A stretch of 64,000 nt of DNA from Plectonema cf. radiosum LEGE 06105 (GCF_015207665.1 NZ_JADEWL010000013.1:1-64000), one strand, 5' to 3'; positions 18,296 through 27,033 are shown, counted from the first letter of the stretch. The notes: generated by a model not told the origin, from the letters alone. A program made the numbers and translations.

Positions 18296-18838
18296 ATGTT
18301 TCCCGGTCAAAAGTTTTGCACCAAGCGCCGCGACGAATTGGTGATGAATGCTGAAGAATTACAGCGGTGGAAGACACAGATACTTGATTATCAAATGCGA
18401 TCGCGTACAACTCCAGCACCAACACAAACAACGCTAATAGAACTAGCGATAGACCACTGCGACCCGGATAAAATTGACCCATTACAATTACAGATGCAAT
18501 CGATGGCATTTTACCGCATACCTGCTGATTATCCAGGGGAAGCTTGTTTATATTTTGTAATAGATTCAGCGGCTAATTTAATTCTGTACGTAGGGGAAAC
18601 GCTACGCAGCAACAAGCGCTGGAAGGGCGTACACGATTGCAAGGATTACATCGCCTCTTATCAAGATTTACACTACCGTTACAAGTTAAAAACGGCAGTT
18701 AATATTGCTTTTTGGTGGGATACGCCGACTGATACTAAAAAGCGGCTCTCATTAGAACAGGCGTTGATACAGAAATGGCGCAGTCCTTTCAATAAGGAAA
18801 TGTGGCGCGTGTGGGGGCAACCGTTTGGTTCATATTAA
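18296..18838 (+). CDS. GIY-YIG nuclease-like protein
   Basis: 180 aa. The C-terminal half matches a GIY-YIG fold: ACLYFVIDSAANLILYVGET (the LYFV/YVGET pair replaces GIY/YIG), a catalytic-type Arg in LRSNKRWKG, and a Glu in SLEQALIQKWRSPFNKE. The frame is open upstream only to an in-frame TAA at 18242. Before that, from GTG 18191, the same frame reads VEPNQLNLFKDTPVEPR, then TAA, then LELFAYPPPPPPPGQLEMF, so a CAA to TAA change may have removed about 35 N-terminal residues. The protein may still start at ATG 18296. Its stop codon lies 22 bp from the end of the Tn7-like element. Confidence 0.65.
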   Translation: MFPGQKFCTKRRDELVMNAEELQRWKTQILDYQMRSRTTPAPTQTTLIELAIDHCDPDKIDPLQLQMQSMAFYRIPADYPGEACLYFVIDSAANLILYVGETLRSNKRWKGVHDCKDYIASYQDLHYRYKLKTAVNIAFWWDTPTDTKKRLSLEQALIQKWRSPFNKEMWRVWGQPFGSY

Positions 18839-18860
18839 TCAATTACCTTTAATCAGTTTC

Positions 18861-18948
18861 TGTACAAACATAATAAAGTTGGAAACTGAATAATAAAGTT
18901 GGAAACCGAATAATAAAGTTGGAAACTGAATAATAAAGTTTCTTAAAG
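18861..18948 (+). repeat. tnsA-side transposon end with four tight TnsB-type sites
   Basis: The 20-bp unit ATAATAAAGTTGGAAACTGA starts at 18870, 18890 and 18910, with a degenerate fourth at 18930. Close head-to-tail packing next to tnsA resembles the right end of Tn7. Confidence 0.8.
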
Positions 18949-19286
18949 ACTGTTTCGATACTCCTGTCATCATACAGTAGAATTTACGGTATGAACTGTA
19001 TATTAGCTGGCTTTCGTCATCCTGCTGTCGGTAAAACAGGTAAGATTTTGGTGTGATGTGTAACCCAATAAAGCTATTAACCCCAAGCAATTAATAGCAT
19101 ATTTTAAAAAAATCAATTTGAGAAATTTTGTAGCTAGTTTACGTACAAAGCTTTGACAATAAAAATAAATATTCGTTTTCGTAAGGGGGTGGATATGGTT
19201 CTAACTATCAGATAAATCATAAAATTTCTCTGAAAGGTTTACTCATAATCCCCCTAATGAAGTACGACAACCGGGGGGTATTATTT

Positions 19287-20111
19287 ATGGCGAAACGAAA
19301 TCGAACTGTAGATGATACGGTTATTTCTAAACGTCTAGACTCTGGTCGTGGTCAGGGTAAAGGTTCTTCTTACAAACCTTGGTTGCAAATACAAGATGTT
19401 CCTTCCATTGGTTTAGCAACTCGAATCAAAGGATGGAAAACTAACAGAGTTCATCATTTTTTAAGTAACCTGGAACTCAATTATTTTTATGTACTCGAAT
19501 GGTCAAGTATTGTTACTGATATTCGAGAACAGTACCCTTTGTTGCCAAGGGAAGAAACTTTAGCTATTGCATCTAATTACGGTATTCGTCACCCACAAGA
19601 AACCCAAGCTAAGACACCAATTGTAATGACTTGTGATTTTTTGATTACAATTGCAGGAAATATTGAAGATATTGTTGTAGCACGTACAGTTAAATTTGCT
19701 AAAGATTTACAGTCCAAGCGTACAAGAGAAAAATTAGAAATTGAACGGCTTTATTGGAGTCAAAGAGAAATTGATTGGGGAATTGTTACGGAACAAGAAA
19801 TTCCATTAATTCTTGCTAAAAATGTTGAGTGGTTACATCCTTTTAAAAATTTATCCGACCTTGAACTATCACAAGATTTGATTAAAAGAATAGCAGAATT
19901 TCTCCTTATTCGGTTGGCGAGTCAAACACCCTTAGTAAAAACCACTAATTTTTGTGACGACCACCTGGGATTATTACCGGGTACAAGTTTATCGGTAGTT
20001 CGTTATCTCATCGCTAATCAAATATGGTTAGTTGATATGAACCAACCAATTCAACCATCAGAACCATTGATATTAAAAAACCCCCGCACCGTTGAAGAGC
20101 GAACTGTTTAA
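19287..20111 (+). CDS. tnsA: TnsA endonuclease of a Tn7-like transposon
   Basis: 274 aa from ATG 19287, which has an SD-like GGGGGG 8 bases upstream; an earlier ATG at 19257 lacks one. TnsA cuts the 5' ends of the transposon and works as a heteromer with TnsB. Visible are the N-terminal catalytic domain with ELNYFYVLEWSSIVTDIREQYPLL (acidic residue and DIREQYPL motif), TCDFLI followed by VARTVKFAKDL (the D and K of the nuclease core), and the winged-helix C-terminal domain ending in a TnsC-contact-like tail (LVDMNQPIQPSEPLILK). It appears intact. Its partner TnsB is truncated, so it cannot act alone. Confidence 0.85.
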   Translation: MAKRNRTVDDTVISKRLDSGRGQGKGSSYKPWLQIQDVPSIGLATRIKGWKTNRVHHFLSNLELNYFYVLEWSSIVTDIREQYPLLPREETLAIASNYGIRHPQETQAKTPIVMTCDFLITIAGNIEDIVVARTVKFAKDLQSKRTREKLEIERLYWSQREIDWGIVTEQEIPLILAKNVEWLHPFKNLSDLELSQDLIKRIAEFLLIRLASQTPLVKTTNFCDDHLGLLPGTSLSVVRYLIANQIWLVDMNQPIQPSEPLILKNPRTVEERTV

Positions 20112-20125
20112 ATGGAGGAGTCACT

Positions 20126-20530
20126 ATGAGTATTGTTGTTAACACATTATTAGAGTGGCTAACTGAGTCTAATGTAGGCACGATTGAGCGGGTACTTTGG
20201 ATTAGTTCATCTGGTAAAGATGTAGTCACGATTGAAATTAATAATCTCAAAGCACTTCCTAAATGGCAAAAGCTTATAGATATAGAAGAAGCCATTAAAT
20301 TTGGTTCCATTCTTATACTTCAATCTGATCCTTATGCAAAAAATGTTTCGCTATTGAATCCCATTTCTTCAAAGTATCAAGACTATAGAGATAAAGCATG
20401 GTCAATAATTGCACCAATTATAGAAATGGATGATGGTAAAGCCTTTATTCCAAGTTTGAGGGGAAGTTTGATAAGTAAAGTTTCTCAACGTACAGGCTGT
20501 ACTAAAAAGACAATTTACAAATACGTTTAG
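20126..20530 (+). pseudogene. tnsB: TnsB transposase, N-terminal fragment only
   Basis: Starts with a strong SD (GGAGG) 8 bases before ATG 20126, 14 bp after tnsA. The N-terminal region matches TnsB families: LLEWLTESNVGTIERVLWIS, then a helix-turn-helix (SKVSQRTGCTKKTIYKYV). The DDE catalytic domain, expected to follow and be several hundred residues long, is absent. At about 20525 the sequence passes directly into the tail of tnsC in another frame. Without the DDE domain this cannot transpose; it might still bind DNA. Confidence 0.8.
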
Positions 20531-20919
20531 CTAAACCAATTTTAGATGCATTAAGAACAGGCAATGTTAAAGCTCTGTATAATATTGACGATGTTTACCC
20601 AACTGATATTACATCGGTAATAAAATCAACTACTAATAATATAAAAGTGTCTGGTAAACTTAGCTCTTCACCTGCTCTCAAAAAAACTTTAGACTCCTCC
20701 GATTTAACAAGAGTAGAAAATTGTGAAGAGCAAAAATTAGATTTGAAAAAAGAGCAACATAAACCAATTAAAAATACGAGAAAAAAGCCAAATCAAGATG
20801 GATTATTAGCAGTCAATAATTATAAATCGCACAATAAATTTACTGCTTATGAACAACTTAAAGCTATGGGTTATATCCGACCAGCTACCGAATTTATTAA
20901 TTTACGAAAAGACAAATGA
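20527..20919 (+). pseudogene. tnsC: TnsC ATPase, C-terminal tail only
   Basis: The frame reads LAKPILDALRTGNVKALYNI from 20527, then a lysine-rich linker and the conserved end NYKSHNKFTAYEQLKAMGYI, typical of TnsC C-termini in Tn7-like elements. The AAA+ ATPase domain with Walker motifs is missing. The stop TGA overlaps the ATG of tnsD by four bases (ATGA), the translational coupling expected of an original tnsC-tnsD pair. A start at GTG 20647 is formally open. The assignment rests on recalled C-terminal similarity plus position. Confidence 0.65.
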
Positions 20920-22859
20920 TTGGTTTTTTTCCTGACCCCTATCCAGATGAATTACTTTACAGTATTTGTGCAAGATACAGTAGTCGCGTGCAATACCGAC
21001 AAGTTAAAAGTGTCGCGTCTGAATTATTTGGTAGCAAATGCGCTACAGCAATAATGGAACTACCATGTTACCTCAATCATCTCCTAACTGTTTTACCACC
21101 TGGGCATAAATATACAGTTGAGCAGCTTATTAATAACCACACTATGCTGCGATTTTATAGTCCATTTTTAAATGAATTTCGAGTTAAACGTTTAGTTGAT
21201 AGTATGAGTGGTTTAAATGACTTTCCAGTCTATAGTTGTTTAAGCCTTTACCACGGTGGAATTGAGTCTCCGGAATGGTTAAGATTTTGTCCAAAATGTG
21301 CTAGTGAGGACTTGGAAAATGTAGGTGAGTTGTACTGGCATCGTCTCCATCAAATTCCAGGAGTATTTGTATGTCCAAAACATCAACTTTTTTTAGAAAA
21401 TAGTCACGTACAAGTAAGAAATAGGCATCAACCGGCACTTTTTATCCCAGCATCTGAAGCTATTAAAAAATTCCCATACTCTTGTATCGACTTATCTAAT
21501 AATAACCATAAACAAGAAATGCAAATCGCGGCGGATGCATCTTGGTTACTAAATCAATATAGATTAGTGCCGGGGTATAATTTATTGCGCGATAAGTATA
21601 TGATAAATTTGCTTGATAACCAATTCGCTAATTGGAATAAAACTATCAAAATTACAGCATTAGTACAAAATTTTTTAAATTATTATTCTGATGATTTATT
21701 AAATAAATTATCATGTGCAATTGATAAAAATAAAAATACTAATTGGTTAATTAATTTGCTACGCAATTTAGATAAAAATGCTGCTAGCCATCCCATTCAT
21801 CATCTTTTAGTGATTCAGTTTTTAGGATTAACAGCAGAATCTTTTTTCCAAAACGATTATTCAAAAAGTACTCTTAAACCATTTGGTGATGGTCCTTGGC
21901 CTTGTCTTGACCCAACCAGTGAGCATTTTAGACAATTAACAATTCATAAGTATAGTATGGCTCGGGTAAACGAAACTAAAAAACCCGTCGGTAAGTTTCG
22001 TTGTGCTTGTGGCTTTAGTTATTCTCGAACTCCTCCTGACAAGTCAATTAATGATAGATTTTCTTACTCTCGCTGTATTCCCGACAGTCAATCATGGGAA
22101 ACAGCCTTAAGAACTTTTTGGGCAGATTCATCCCTAAGTTTGTGTGAAATTGGGCGCAGACTTGGTGTTACTGGTAGGACTATTAAAGGACGTGCGATCA
22201 AACTCGGTCTAGAGTTTCCTCGTACTGGACCGCGACATCAATCAAAACTTACTAATCATGATTTACATTTATCTACAAAAAATAAACAAACGTTTCAAGA
22301 AAAACGAGAACATTTACGTACTTTTTGGCTCTCTATTAGAGAAAAATATCCACAAGCGACACAGACGCTTCTAAAACAAAAATTTAGTTCTGTTTATAGC
22401 TGGCTTTATAAACGGGATTATGAATGGTTTGAAGCTCATCTACCACATCGAAATAAAGGAGGAGCTAGAACCTTAGTAGATTGGTCAAAACGCGACCAAG
22501 AGCTAAGTTCTTCTGTTAAAAGTGGAGTAACTTTGATTAGAAATGCTCCTGGTCGTCCACAAAGAATAACAATAAAAGCAATCTGTGCTGCTATTAACCG
22601 TCCAGACCTCTTCAATAAAAAGATGCGTGACAAACTACCTTTAACTTCAAAAGTTATATCGGTTTCGATTGAAAGTTATAAGGATTTTGCGATTCGTCGT
22701 CTAAGATGGGCAGTTCGCAGTTTTCAACTTCAGATGATTTGCCCGCCTCGCTATCAACTCTTACGTCGAGCAGGTTTAGCGAGTTCAAAAATTATAGAAG
22801 AACCATTTTTTCTTCAAGCAATGGATACTGCTTTAGAATTTTTAGCTAACTTCAAGTAA
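20916..22859 (+). CDS. tnsD: TnsD/TniQ-family target-site selector
   Basis: 647 aa, full TnsD length, apparently intact. TnsD proteins bind a fixed chromosomal attachment site and recruit TnsC. The TniQ domain begins FPDPYPDELLYSICARYS and has zinc ligands CPKC...CPKH (about residues 129-160). A second Cys cluster FRCACGF (about 365) and helix-turn-helix segments (LCEIGRRLGVTGRTIKGRAIKLG) in the C-terminal half suit DNA recognition. Its presence as the longest intact gene in a core-deleted element is unusual. It follows the tnsC tail with a 4-bp overlap. Confidence 0.85.
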   Translation: MIGFFPDPYPDELLYSICARYSSRVQYRQVKSVASELFGSKCATAIMELPCYLNHLLTVLPPGHKYTVEQLINNHTMLRFYSPFLNEFRVKRLVDSMSGLNDFPVYSCLSLYHGGIESPEWLRFCPKCASEDLENVGELYWHRLHQIPGVFVCPKHQLFLENSHVQVRNRHQPALFIPASEAIKKFPYSCIDLSNNNHKQEMQIAADASWLLNQYRLVPGYNLLRDKYMINLLDNQFANWNKTIKITALVQNFLNYYSDDLLNKLSCAIDKNKNTNWLINLLRNLDKNAASHPIHHLLVIQFLGLTAESFFQNDYSKSTLKPFGDGPWPCLDPTSEHFRQLTIHKYSMARVNETKKPVGKFRCACGFSYSRTPPDKSINDRFSYSRCIPDSQSWETALRTFWADSSLSLCEIGRRLGVTGRTIKGRAIKLGLEFPRTGPRHQSKLTNHDLHLSTKNKQTFQEKREHLRTFWLSIREKYPQATQTLLKQKFSSVYSWLYKRDYEWFEAHLPHRNKGGARTLVDWSKRDQELSSSVKSGVTLIRNAPGRPQRITIKAICAAINRPDLFNKKMRDKLPLTSKVISVSIESYKDFAIRRLRWAVRSFQLQMICPPRYQLLRRAGLASSKIIEEPFFLQAMDTALEFLANFK

Positions 22860-22881
22860 TAGTATGTATCTTTATGTAACA

Positions 22882-23030
22882 GTTTCCAACTTTATTACGA
22901 TCGCAAATGTTAGATAGAGAACTATTGGGCATCTGGGGAAACCAACTTTATTATAAAAAGCTGTGCAGCATAGAACAACAAATCATGGCTTTCAGTCGTT
23001 TCCAGTTTCCAACTTTATTATGTTTGTACA
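22882..23030 (-). repeat. tnsD-side transposon end with three spaced TnsB-type sites
   Basis: GTTTCCAACTTTATTA-type sites occur at about 22882, 22937 and 23005, in inverted orientation to those near tnsA and spaced about 55-70 bp apart. This spacing resembles the left end of Tn7. Confidence 0.8.
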
Positions 23031-23080
23031 ATAATTGTTGTATTATATCTTCAGTAATTTCTACTATAAATATAGTAATT

Positions 23081-23746
23081 ATGCTGCGTTCATATACTTC
23101 GTGGTTGATTCCGGGGATATTTGCTTTAGTTGGCTTTGGGTCGAGTATGGAAAGCGCAAAAGCACAAACTACTTACCCATTTGAGGCAACTTATAATGTT
23201 TCATCTAGCTCTGAACCTGTTACTCAAGATGTATCAGCAACGACAATTTCTGGAGTTAGTACTGACGCACCTTATGGTTTGACCAAAGTTAGTGGTCTGA
23301 CCTACTCCCAAATTGACCTAGCTACGGGTAATTTTCGATTTAACACTAATCCAGCAAACTTTGGCTTAGATAACTTGCCATCAGGCTCGGTTACATTATT
23401 TGGGGATGGTAATAATAAGTTATTCGGCACTAATAACGCTATTGGAACAATTGACTTTACGAATCTTACAGGTATTGCCGAAAATACTTTTACTATTACC
23501 GGCGGTGAAGGTTTATTTGAAAATGCTACTGGTACAGTGATATTGCAAGAAGCTTATCAAATAAGTTTAGACCCTAATGTCCCCACCATTGCGAATTCAA
23601 AAGCAAATGGCACAATTGAAGTACCTTTAACTCGAAAAGTTCCAGAATCAAACAATGCTGTTGCATTAACTGGGATAGGTATAATTGGAGCTATTTTATT
23701 GCGCCGACGATGTAAAACTGCTGTCGATTTAACTTCTTTCACCTAG
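23081..23746 (+). CDS. Secreted PEP-CTERM-like protein
   Basis: 221 aa from ATG 23081, just outside the Tn7-like end; an upstream open frame runs through the transposon end and is spurious. The N-terminal signal peptide is LIPGIFALVGFGS...KAQ. The C-terminus has VPESNNAVALTGIGIIGAILLRRR (a VPE motif, transmembrane helix and Arg cluster), the layout of PEP-CTERM exosortase sorting signals. The body is strand-rich (TGNFRFNTNPANFGLDNL) without known catalytic motifs. Likely exported and processed at the C-terminus. Function unknown. The transposon insertion lies 50 bp upstream and may have replaced its promoter. Confidence 0.7.
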   Translation: MLRSYTSWLIPGIFALVGFGSSMESAKAQTTYPFEATYNVSSSSEPVTQDVSATTISGVSTDAPYGLTKVSGLTYSQIDLATGNFRFNTNPANFGLDNLPSGSVTLFGDGNNKLFGTNNAIGTIDFTNLTGIAENTFTITGGEGLFENATGTVILQEAYQISLDPNVPTIANSKANGTIEVPLTRKVPESNNAVALTGIGIIGAILLRRRCKTAVDLTSFT

Positions 23747-23755
23747 ACTAATAAT

Positions 23756-23791
23756 GCGATACGCTTTAGCGTCAAGCCTCCGGCTTATCGC
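23756..23791. repeat. Short palindromic repeat of the GCGAT...ATCGC type
   Basis: Outer arms GCGAT/ATCGC enclose ACGCTTTAGCGT and a second small hairpin AGCCTCCGGCTT. Similar small palindromes recur at 26730-26765 and 28865-28910. Confidence 0.6.
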
Positions 23792-23965
23792 AGTTAAGGC
23801 AAAGCGGAGTCTATTGTCCTTCAACAAAGAGAACTGGACGCGGTGGGCGGCAACCGTTTGGGAAAGGTGAAATATTAAGGTGATACCATCTTTTGTACAA
23901 ATTTTATTGATTTATCTACGTGCTATTGTTGAGTAAACTTAGTAACAATTTATATTTTTATTAAT

Positions 23966-24664
23966 ATGATGAAATTTTTTCTGGCAACAACAATATGCTT
24001 ATGTTCGACTTTATTACCATCTGCTAAAGCTAAGGCTGCTGATTTTAGCCTAAATCCGAACATTACATTTGAAGTTGGAGATGGATTTTTTGGCGGTTCG
24101 TTTGATGGTCAAGGGGACACAGATGCAATTTTTCCTGATAATTTTGATACTGTAGTACTTGGTACTTTTGGCGAGAACAGCGAGAATGCTGAATTTGATA
24201 TAAGTGGATTGGATGTTCCAAGCGAAGAATCAATTACTAAAGCAATTTTTCAAATAACAGTCCTACCAAATGAAACAGTTGGGTTAGGAGCTATTGGTCA
24301 AAGACCTTCTAGTTTGGCAGTGCGTGGATATATAGGTAATGGACAACCTGATGCAACTGATTTTCAGGCTGGAACTATTTTAGATACTGCTAGTATTTCG
24401 CCAGAATATGTAGAGGAATTTATCAGCTTTGATGTAACTTCATTTATTCAAAATATAGTTAGCAACCAAAATGATTTTGCAGGGTTTGGCGTTCGCGCCC
24501 AAACTATTGGAGGTATAACATTAGACCGTGGCACATTCTCTGACAAAGGACCAAGGTTAACAATTACTACTGCTCGTGCAAACACTACCATTTCTGAGCC
24601 AAACTTAGCATTAGGAATTTTAGCGTGCGTTTTTGTCAGCAAAATAATATTCAAGAAAAAGTAA
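23966..24664 (+). CDS. Secreted protein with DNRLRE-like beta-sandwich and degenerate sorting tail
   Basis: 232 aa. Signal peptide [21 protein letters not shown]. The middle ([47 protein letters not shown]) has the pattern of DNRLRE-type carbohydrate-binding-like domains (V-T-x-x-V near the end). The C-terminus [20 protein letters not shown] + KKK is a hydrophobic helix with a basic end and an SEP motif, like a weak PEP-CTERM signal. It sits after another PEP-CTERM-like gene on the same strand, about 220 bp away. No enzyme activity can be claimed. Confidence 0.6.
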   Translation: MMKFFLATTICLCSTLLPSAKAKAADFSLNPNITFEVGDGFFGGSFDGQGDTDAIFPDNFDTVVLGTFGENSENAEFDISGLDVPSEESITKAIFQITVLPNETVGLGAIGQRPSSLAVRGYIGNGQPDATDFQAGTILDTASISPEYVEEFISFDVTSFIQNIVSNQNDFAGFGVRAQTIGGITLDRGTFSDKGPRLTITTARANTTISEPNLALGILACVFVSKIIFKKK

Positions 24665-24701
24665 CTATCTTTTAAAAGTTGTAATATTATTTTTACTTTG
24701 G

Positions 24702-25273
24702 TTGGTTAGCGCGAACTTCGATATTCCTCAGCATTACCGTAAATCTCAGAAGCGATTGCGGGTCATTCAAAAACGTATCTCACGCCGTAAAAAAGCAAGT
24801 AATCGACGCAAAAAAGCTATTAAGCAAGTCGCCAAGCAGCACAAAAAAGTAGTTGATAAGCGCAAAGACTTTCACTTTAAAACTGCCAACAATCTACTGA
24901 AAAAATATGATGTTGTAGTTCACGAAGATTTAAACGTCAAAGGTCTTTCTCGTTCTATGCTAGCTAAGTCTGTGCATGATGCTGGATGGTCAAGCAACAA
25001 TCAATTCTAAGCACCAAAGCCGAAAATGCTGGGTTATTGGTAATTGTAGTGAATCCATCAGGTACGTCACAAGATTGTTCTAGTTGTGGGGCGAAAGTTC
25101 CAAAAAAGTTGCATGAAAGATGGCATTCTTGTCTGTGTGGTTGCAGCCTAGATCGAGATCATAATGCAGCTATCGTAATAAAAAATAGAGCCGTGGGGCA
25201 TCCGGTTCTTAAAGCTCATCGAGTATCCGAAGCAATAGCTGGATTTGGTGAGAAGCCTACACGCTCTCTGTAA
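24702..25273 (+). pseudogene. tnpB: TnpB relic of an IS200/IS605-type element
   Basis: The N-terminal half, including the first RuvC aspartate, is missing. The remaining parts are the basic helix ([20 protein letters not shown]), RuvC-II glutamate in [19 protein letters not shown], and after a frameshift near 24990 the zinc-finger region CSSCGAKVP...CLCGCSLDRDHNAA. Followed by a right-end hairpin (25257-25286). It cannot be active. Confidence 0.8.
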
Positions 25274-25298
25274 TCAGTCAGTGTAGGAGTATGTCACC
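25257..25298 (+). repeat. Right end of the tnpB relic, running into the antirepressor gene start
   Basis: CCTACAC (25257-25263) pairs with GTGTAGG (25280-25286), followed by AGTATGTCAC, comparable to the GTGGGGAGTGTCAA end of the first tnpB element. The element therefore ends 1-2 bases before the ATG at 25300. Confidence 0.55.
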
Positions 25299-25299
25299 A

Positions 25300-26004
25300 A
25301 TGACTCTATATAATTCGGATGAACAGTTTCCGATTGATTTCGATGAAGCTTGGGTTTGGTTGGGATATGCAACGAAACAAAAAGCTAAACAAAAACTAGT
25401 TAGGAATTTTGAATCCGGATTGGATTACACGCTCAACCAAATGGTTAAACGTGTAGAAGGTAATCGTGGCGGTGGTTCTACAATTTACGAAGAAATTAAA
25501 CTGACAGTAGAATGTTTAAAATCCTTTGGAATGATGGCAGATACAGAGCAAGGGAAGTTAATTCGCCGCTACTTTTTAGAGTGCGAAAAAATTGTCCGTG
25601 CCAAGGTAATTACTAAGATTGCACCTTCAATACCAGCCCTACAGAAAATTAAAGAAGCAACACAAGCAGTTCTATCAATTGCTAACATCCATCCCAATCT
25701 AATTGCTGGTGTGGTTGCAAATGAAATTGGTAAGCATCACCCTGAGCTTGCAGGGACGATGGAAGAGGCAAAGAAACTCTTACCACTGCCTATCGAAAAT
25801 CGCTTACTTACGGTTACTAAATTGAGCGAACTATATTGCGATCAGCGAAGCTGCACCGACGGCGATCGCACTGGCATAAAGCTGAGCGCTAGAAAGATGA
25901 ACCAGCGACTCAAAGAGTTGGGCTTGCAATATGAGAATCCAAACAAAGAACCAGCTTGGTTGCCAACAGAATTGGGTGAACCTCACGCTCGAATTGTTTT
26001 ATAA
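25300..26004 (+). CDS. AntA/AntB-type antirepressor family protein
   Basis: 234 aa from ATG 25300; ATG 25291 is also open but overlaps the transposon end and lies too close to the SD-like AGGAG at 25285. The N-terminal domain [22 protein letters not shown] ... [32 protein letters not shown] matches phage AntA antirepressors and related DNA-binding proteins. The C-terminal part ([11 protein letters not shown] ... [13 protein letters not shown]) may be a second helical DNA-binding domain. In prophages such proteins relieve repression; here it stands alone beside a tnpB relic, so a regulatory role is only inferred. Confidence 0.7.
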   Translation: MTLYNSDEQFPIDFDEAWVWLGYATKQKAKQKLVRNFESGLDYTLNQMVKRVEGNRGGGSTIYEEIKLTVECLKSFGMMADTEQGKLIRRYFLECEKIVRAKVITKIAPSIPALQKIKEATQAVLSIANIHPNLIAGVVANEIGKHHPELAGTMEEAKKLLPLPIENRLLTVTKLSELYCDQRSCTDGDRTGIKLSARKMNQRLKELGLQYENPNKEPAWLPTELGEPHARIVL

Positions 26005-26496
26005 AAAGCAACTGGTAATAACAAAACAATTCAGCAGTTGCGGTGGTTCCCGTCTGTACTGGAATTGATCGATTAGTAGTAATTAAATATTTGTTCTTTA
26101 AGGCAGCACTGGCAACGGTTGCTGCTTTTAAAGGCTGGTGCGTGCGATAAGCCTCCGGATTGACGCTGATTCCTAGCCCTTTCAGGGCGGCTTCGCCTAC
26201 GGACATAGTGCGCGATCGCATTCTGACGGCGTTCACGGTCTTCGTAGTGTGTCCGATAAGACATAGTGCGGCGATCGCTCCTTTTTAGCGTAACGCTAAA
26301 GAAGCGGTCATATAGTGCCAACGCATCTGAAAGTTTTACCATGAAAGACTTTCAGCTTGTTAATTGAATAAAGCATTAAAACTTAACACAGTTCCTAGAA
26401 GTATTTGAGTCGGAACTTTTTATCAAATTGGAGTTATATTTCAAGAATTTTAGGCGCAGTTTGAAGGTCAATTGGGTAAAGTTCCGACTCTAAAAT
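26005..26496. other. Intergenic region with several short palindromes
   Basis: Contains GCGATCGC octamers, CTTTTTAGCGTAACGCTAAAG at about 26280, and an inverted repeat GAGTCGGAACTTT / AAAGTTCCGACTC spanning 26407-26490. Open frames across it on the minus strand are made of these repeats. No gene recognised. Confidence 0.55.
26407..26490. repeat. 84-bp inverted repeat beside the IS5 relic
   Basis: GAGTCGGAACTTT (from 26407) is matched by AAAGTTCCGACTC (to 26490), with a further AATTG/CAATT pairing inside. It may be a small mobile palindrome or an IS end. Confidence 0.5.
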
Positions 26497-27033
26497 TCAC
26501 ATGGAACTTATAAGTAAAGCATGGCACTTCATGACAGCTTCTCTAGCATTAGTCCCGTTAGCTGGTGTCGTGGAGTTAGCCAAGGGCATACCATTACCTT
26601 CTGTGAAGGTATGAATTAAGACTCCCTTACCTTTACCGCCATAAGCAATTTCTTCACCTCCGCCCATCGAGCGGGGAAAAAGAGCCGTCTATGGCTCCAA
26701 AGTCCCAATTTATAAGCCCCCTTTCGTCGGCGATAGGCGAAGCCGACACCCTCCGGGTGTATCGCCAGTATCCTTGCTTTTAAATGTTCATGCATTCCCA
26801 TCCGAATACCATCGCTTCAACCACCTGTGAGAAGCGCTTTTTGATGCCCATACACCTCCAGACGGTAGATCACACCATCGGCACCCAGTCATTAAAAGAT
26901 ATAACAGGCTATTTAATACATGACGATACGGTGCATGAGGCATTCCCTTACCACGTTTTTCTGGTTCTGGAGGAAATATATCTTCAAACAGCTTCCATTC
27001 TAAATCACTTAATCCTTCAAAACGCCCAGCCAT
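26497..27033 (-). pseudogene. IS5-family transposase, truncated and interrupted
   Basis: The start MAGRFEGLSDLEWKLFEDIF (ATG 27033) and YRHVLNSLLYLLMTGCRWCD are typical of the N-terminal region of IS5-type transposases. Around 26730-26765 a palindromic repeat splits the protein after LKARILA. Beyond it, FGAIDGSF (the first catalytic Asp), a frameshift, and GKGKGVLIHTFTEGNG are visible. The rest of the DDE domain is lost; the frame closes at TGA 26497-26499. Non-functional. Confidence 0.8.
26730..26765. repeat. Palindromic repeat inserted in the IS5 transposase
   Basis: GCGATAGGCGAAGCCGACA ... TATCGC can fold on itself. The same type occurs at 28865-28910. It interrupts otherwise conserved transposase codons, which indicates it arrived after the IS. 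Confidence 0.6.

Larger units (their letters stand above)
18861..23030 (+). mobile_element. Compact Tn7-like transposon, core genes partly deleted
   Basis: Both ends start with 5'-TGTACAAACATAATAAAG (left at 18861; right as its reverse complement ending at 23030), with further TnsB-type sites inside. Gene order is tnsA, truncated tnsB, truncated tnsC, tnsD, all on one strand, as in Tn7. There is no cargo, no cas gene and no CRISPR array. The two 5-bp flanks differ (GTTTC on the left, ATAAT on the right), so a matching target duplication is not seen. The element is only 4.17 kb because about 3 kb of tnsB-tnsC is missing. Confidence 0.85.

Noticed and set aside
18839-19090. 83-aa minus-strand frame over the transposon end
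   Set aside because: Consists of TnsB binding repeats read backwards.
18861-23030. CRISPR-associated transposon (CAST)
   Set aside because: Tn7-like genes are present, but no cas gene, no repeat-spacer array and no tracr-like RNA were seen between the ends.
26073-26342. 89-aa and 108-aa minus-strand frames
   Set aside because: Composed of HIP1 and palindromic repeats with no protein-like pattern.
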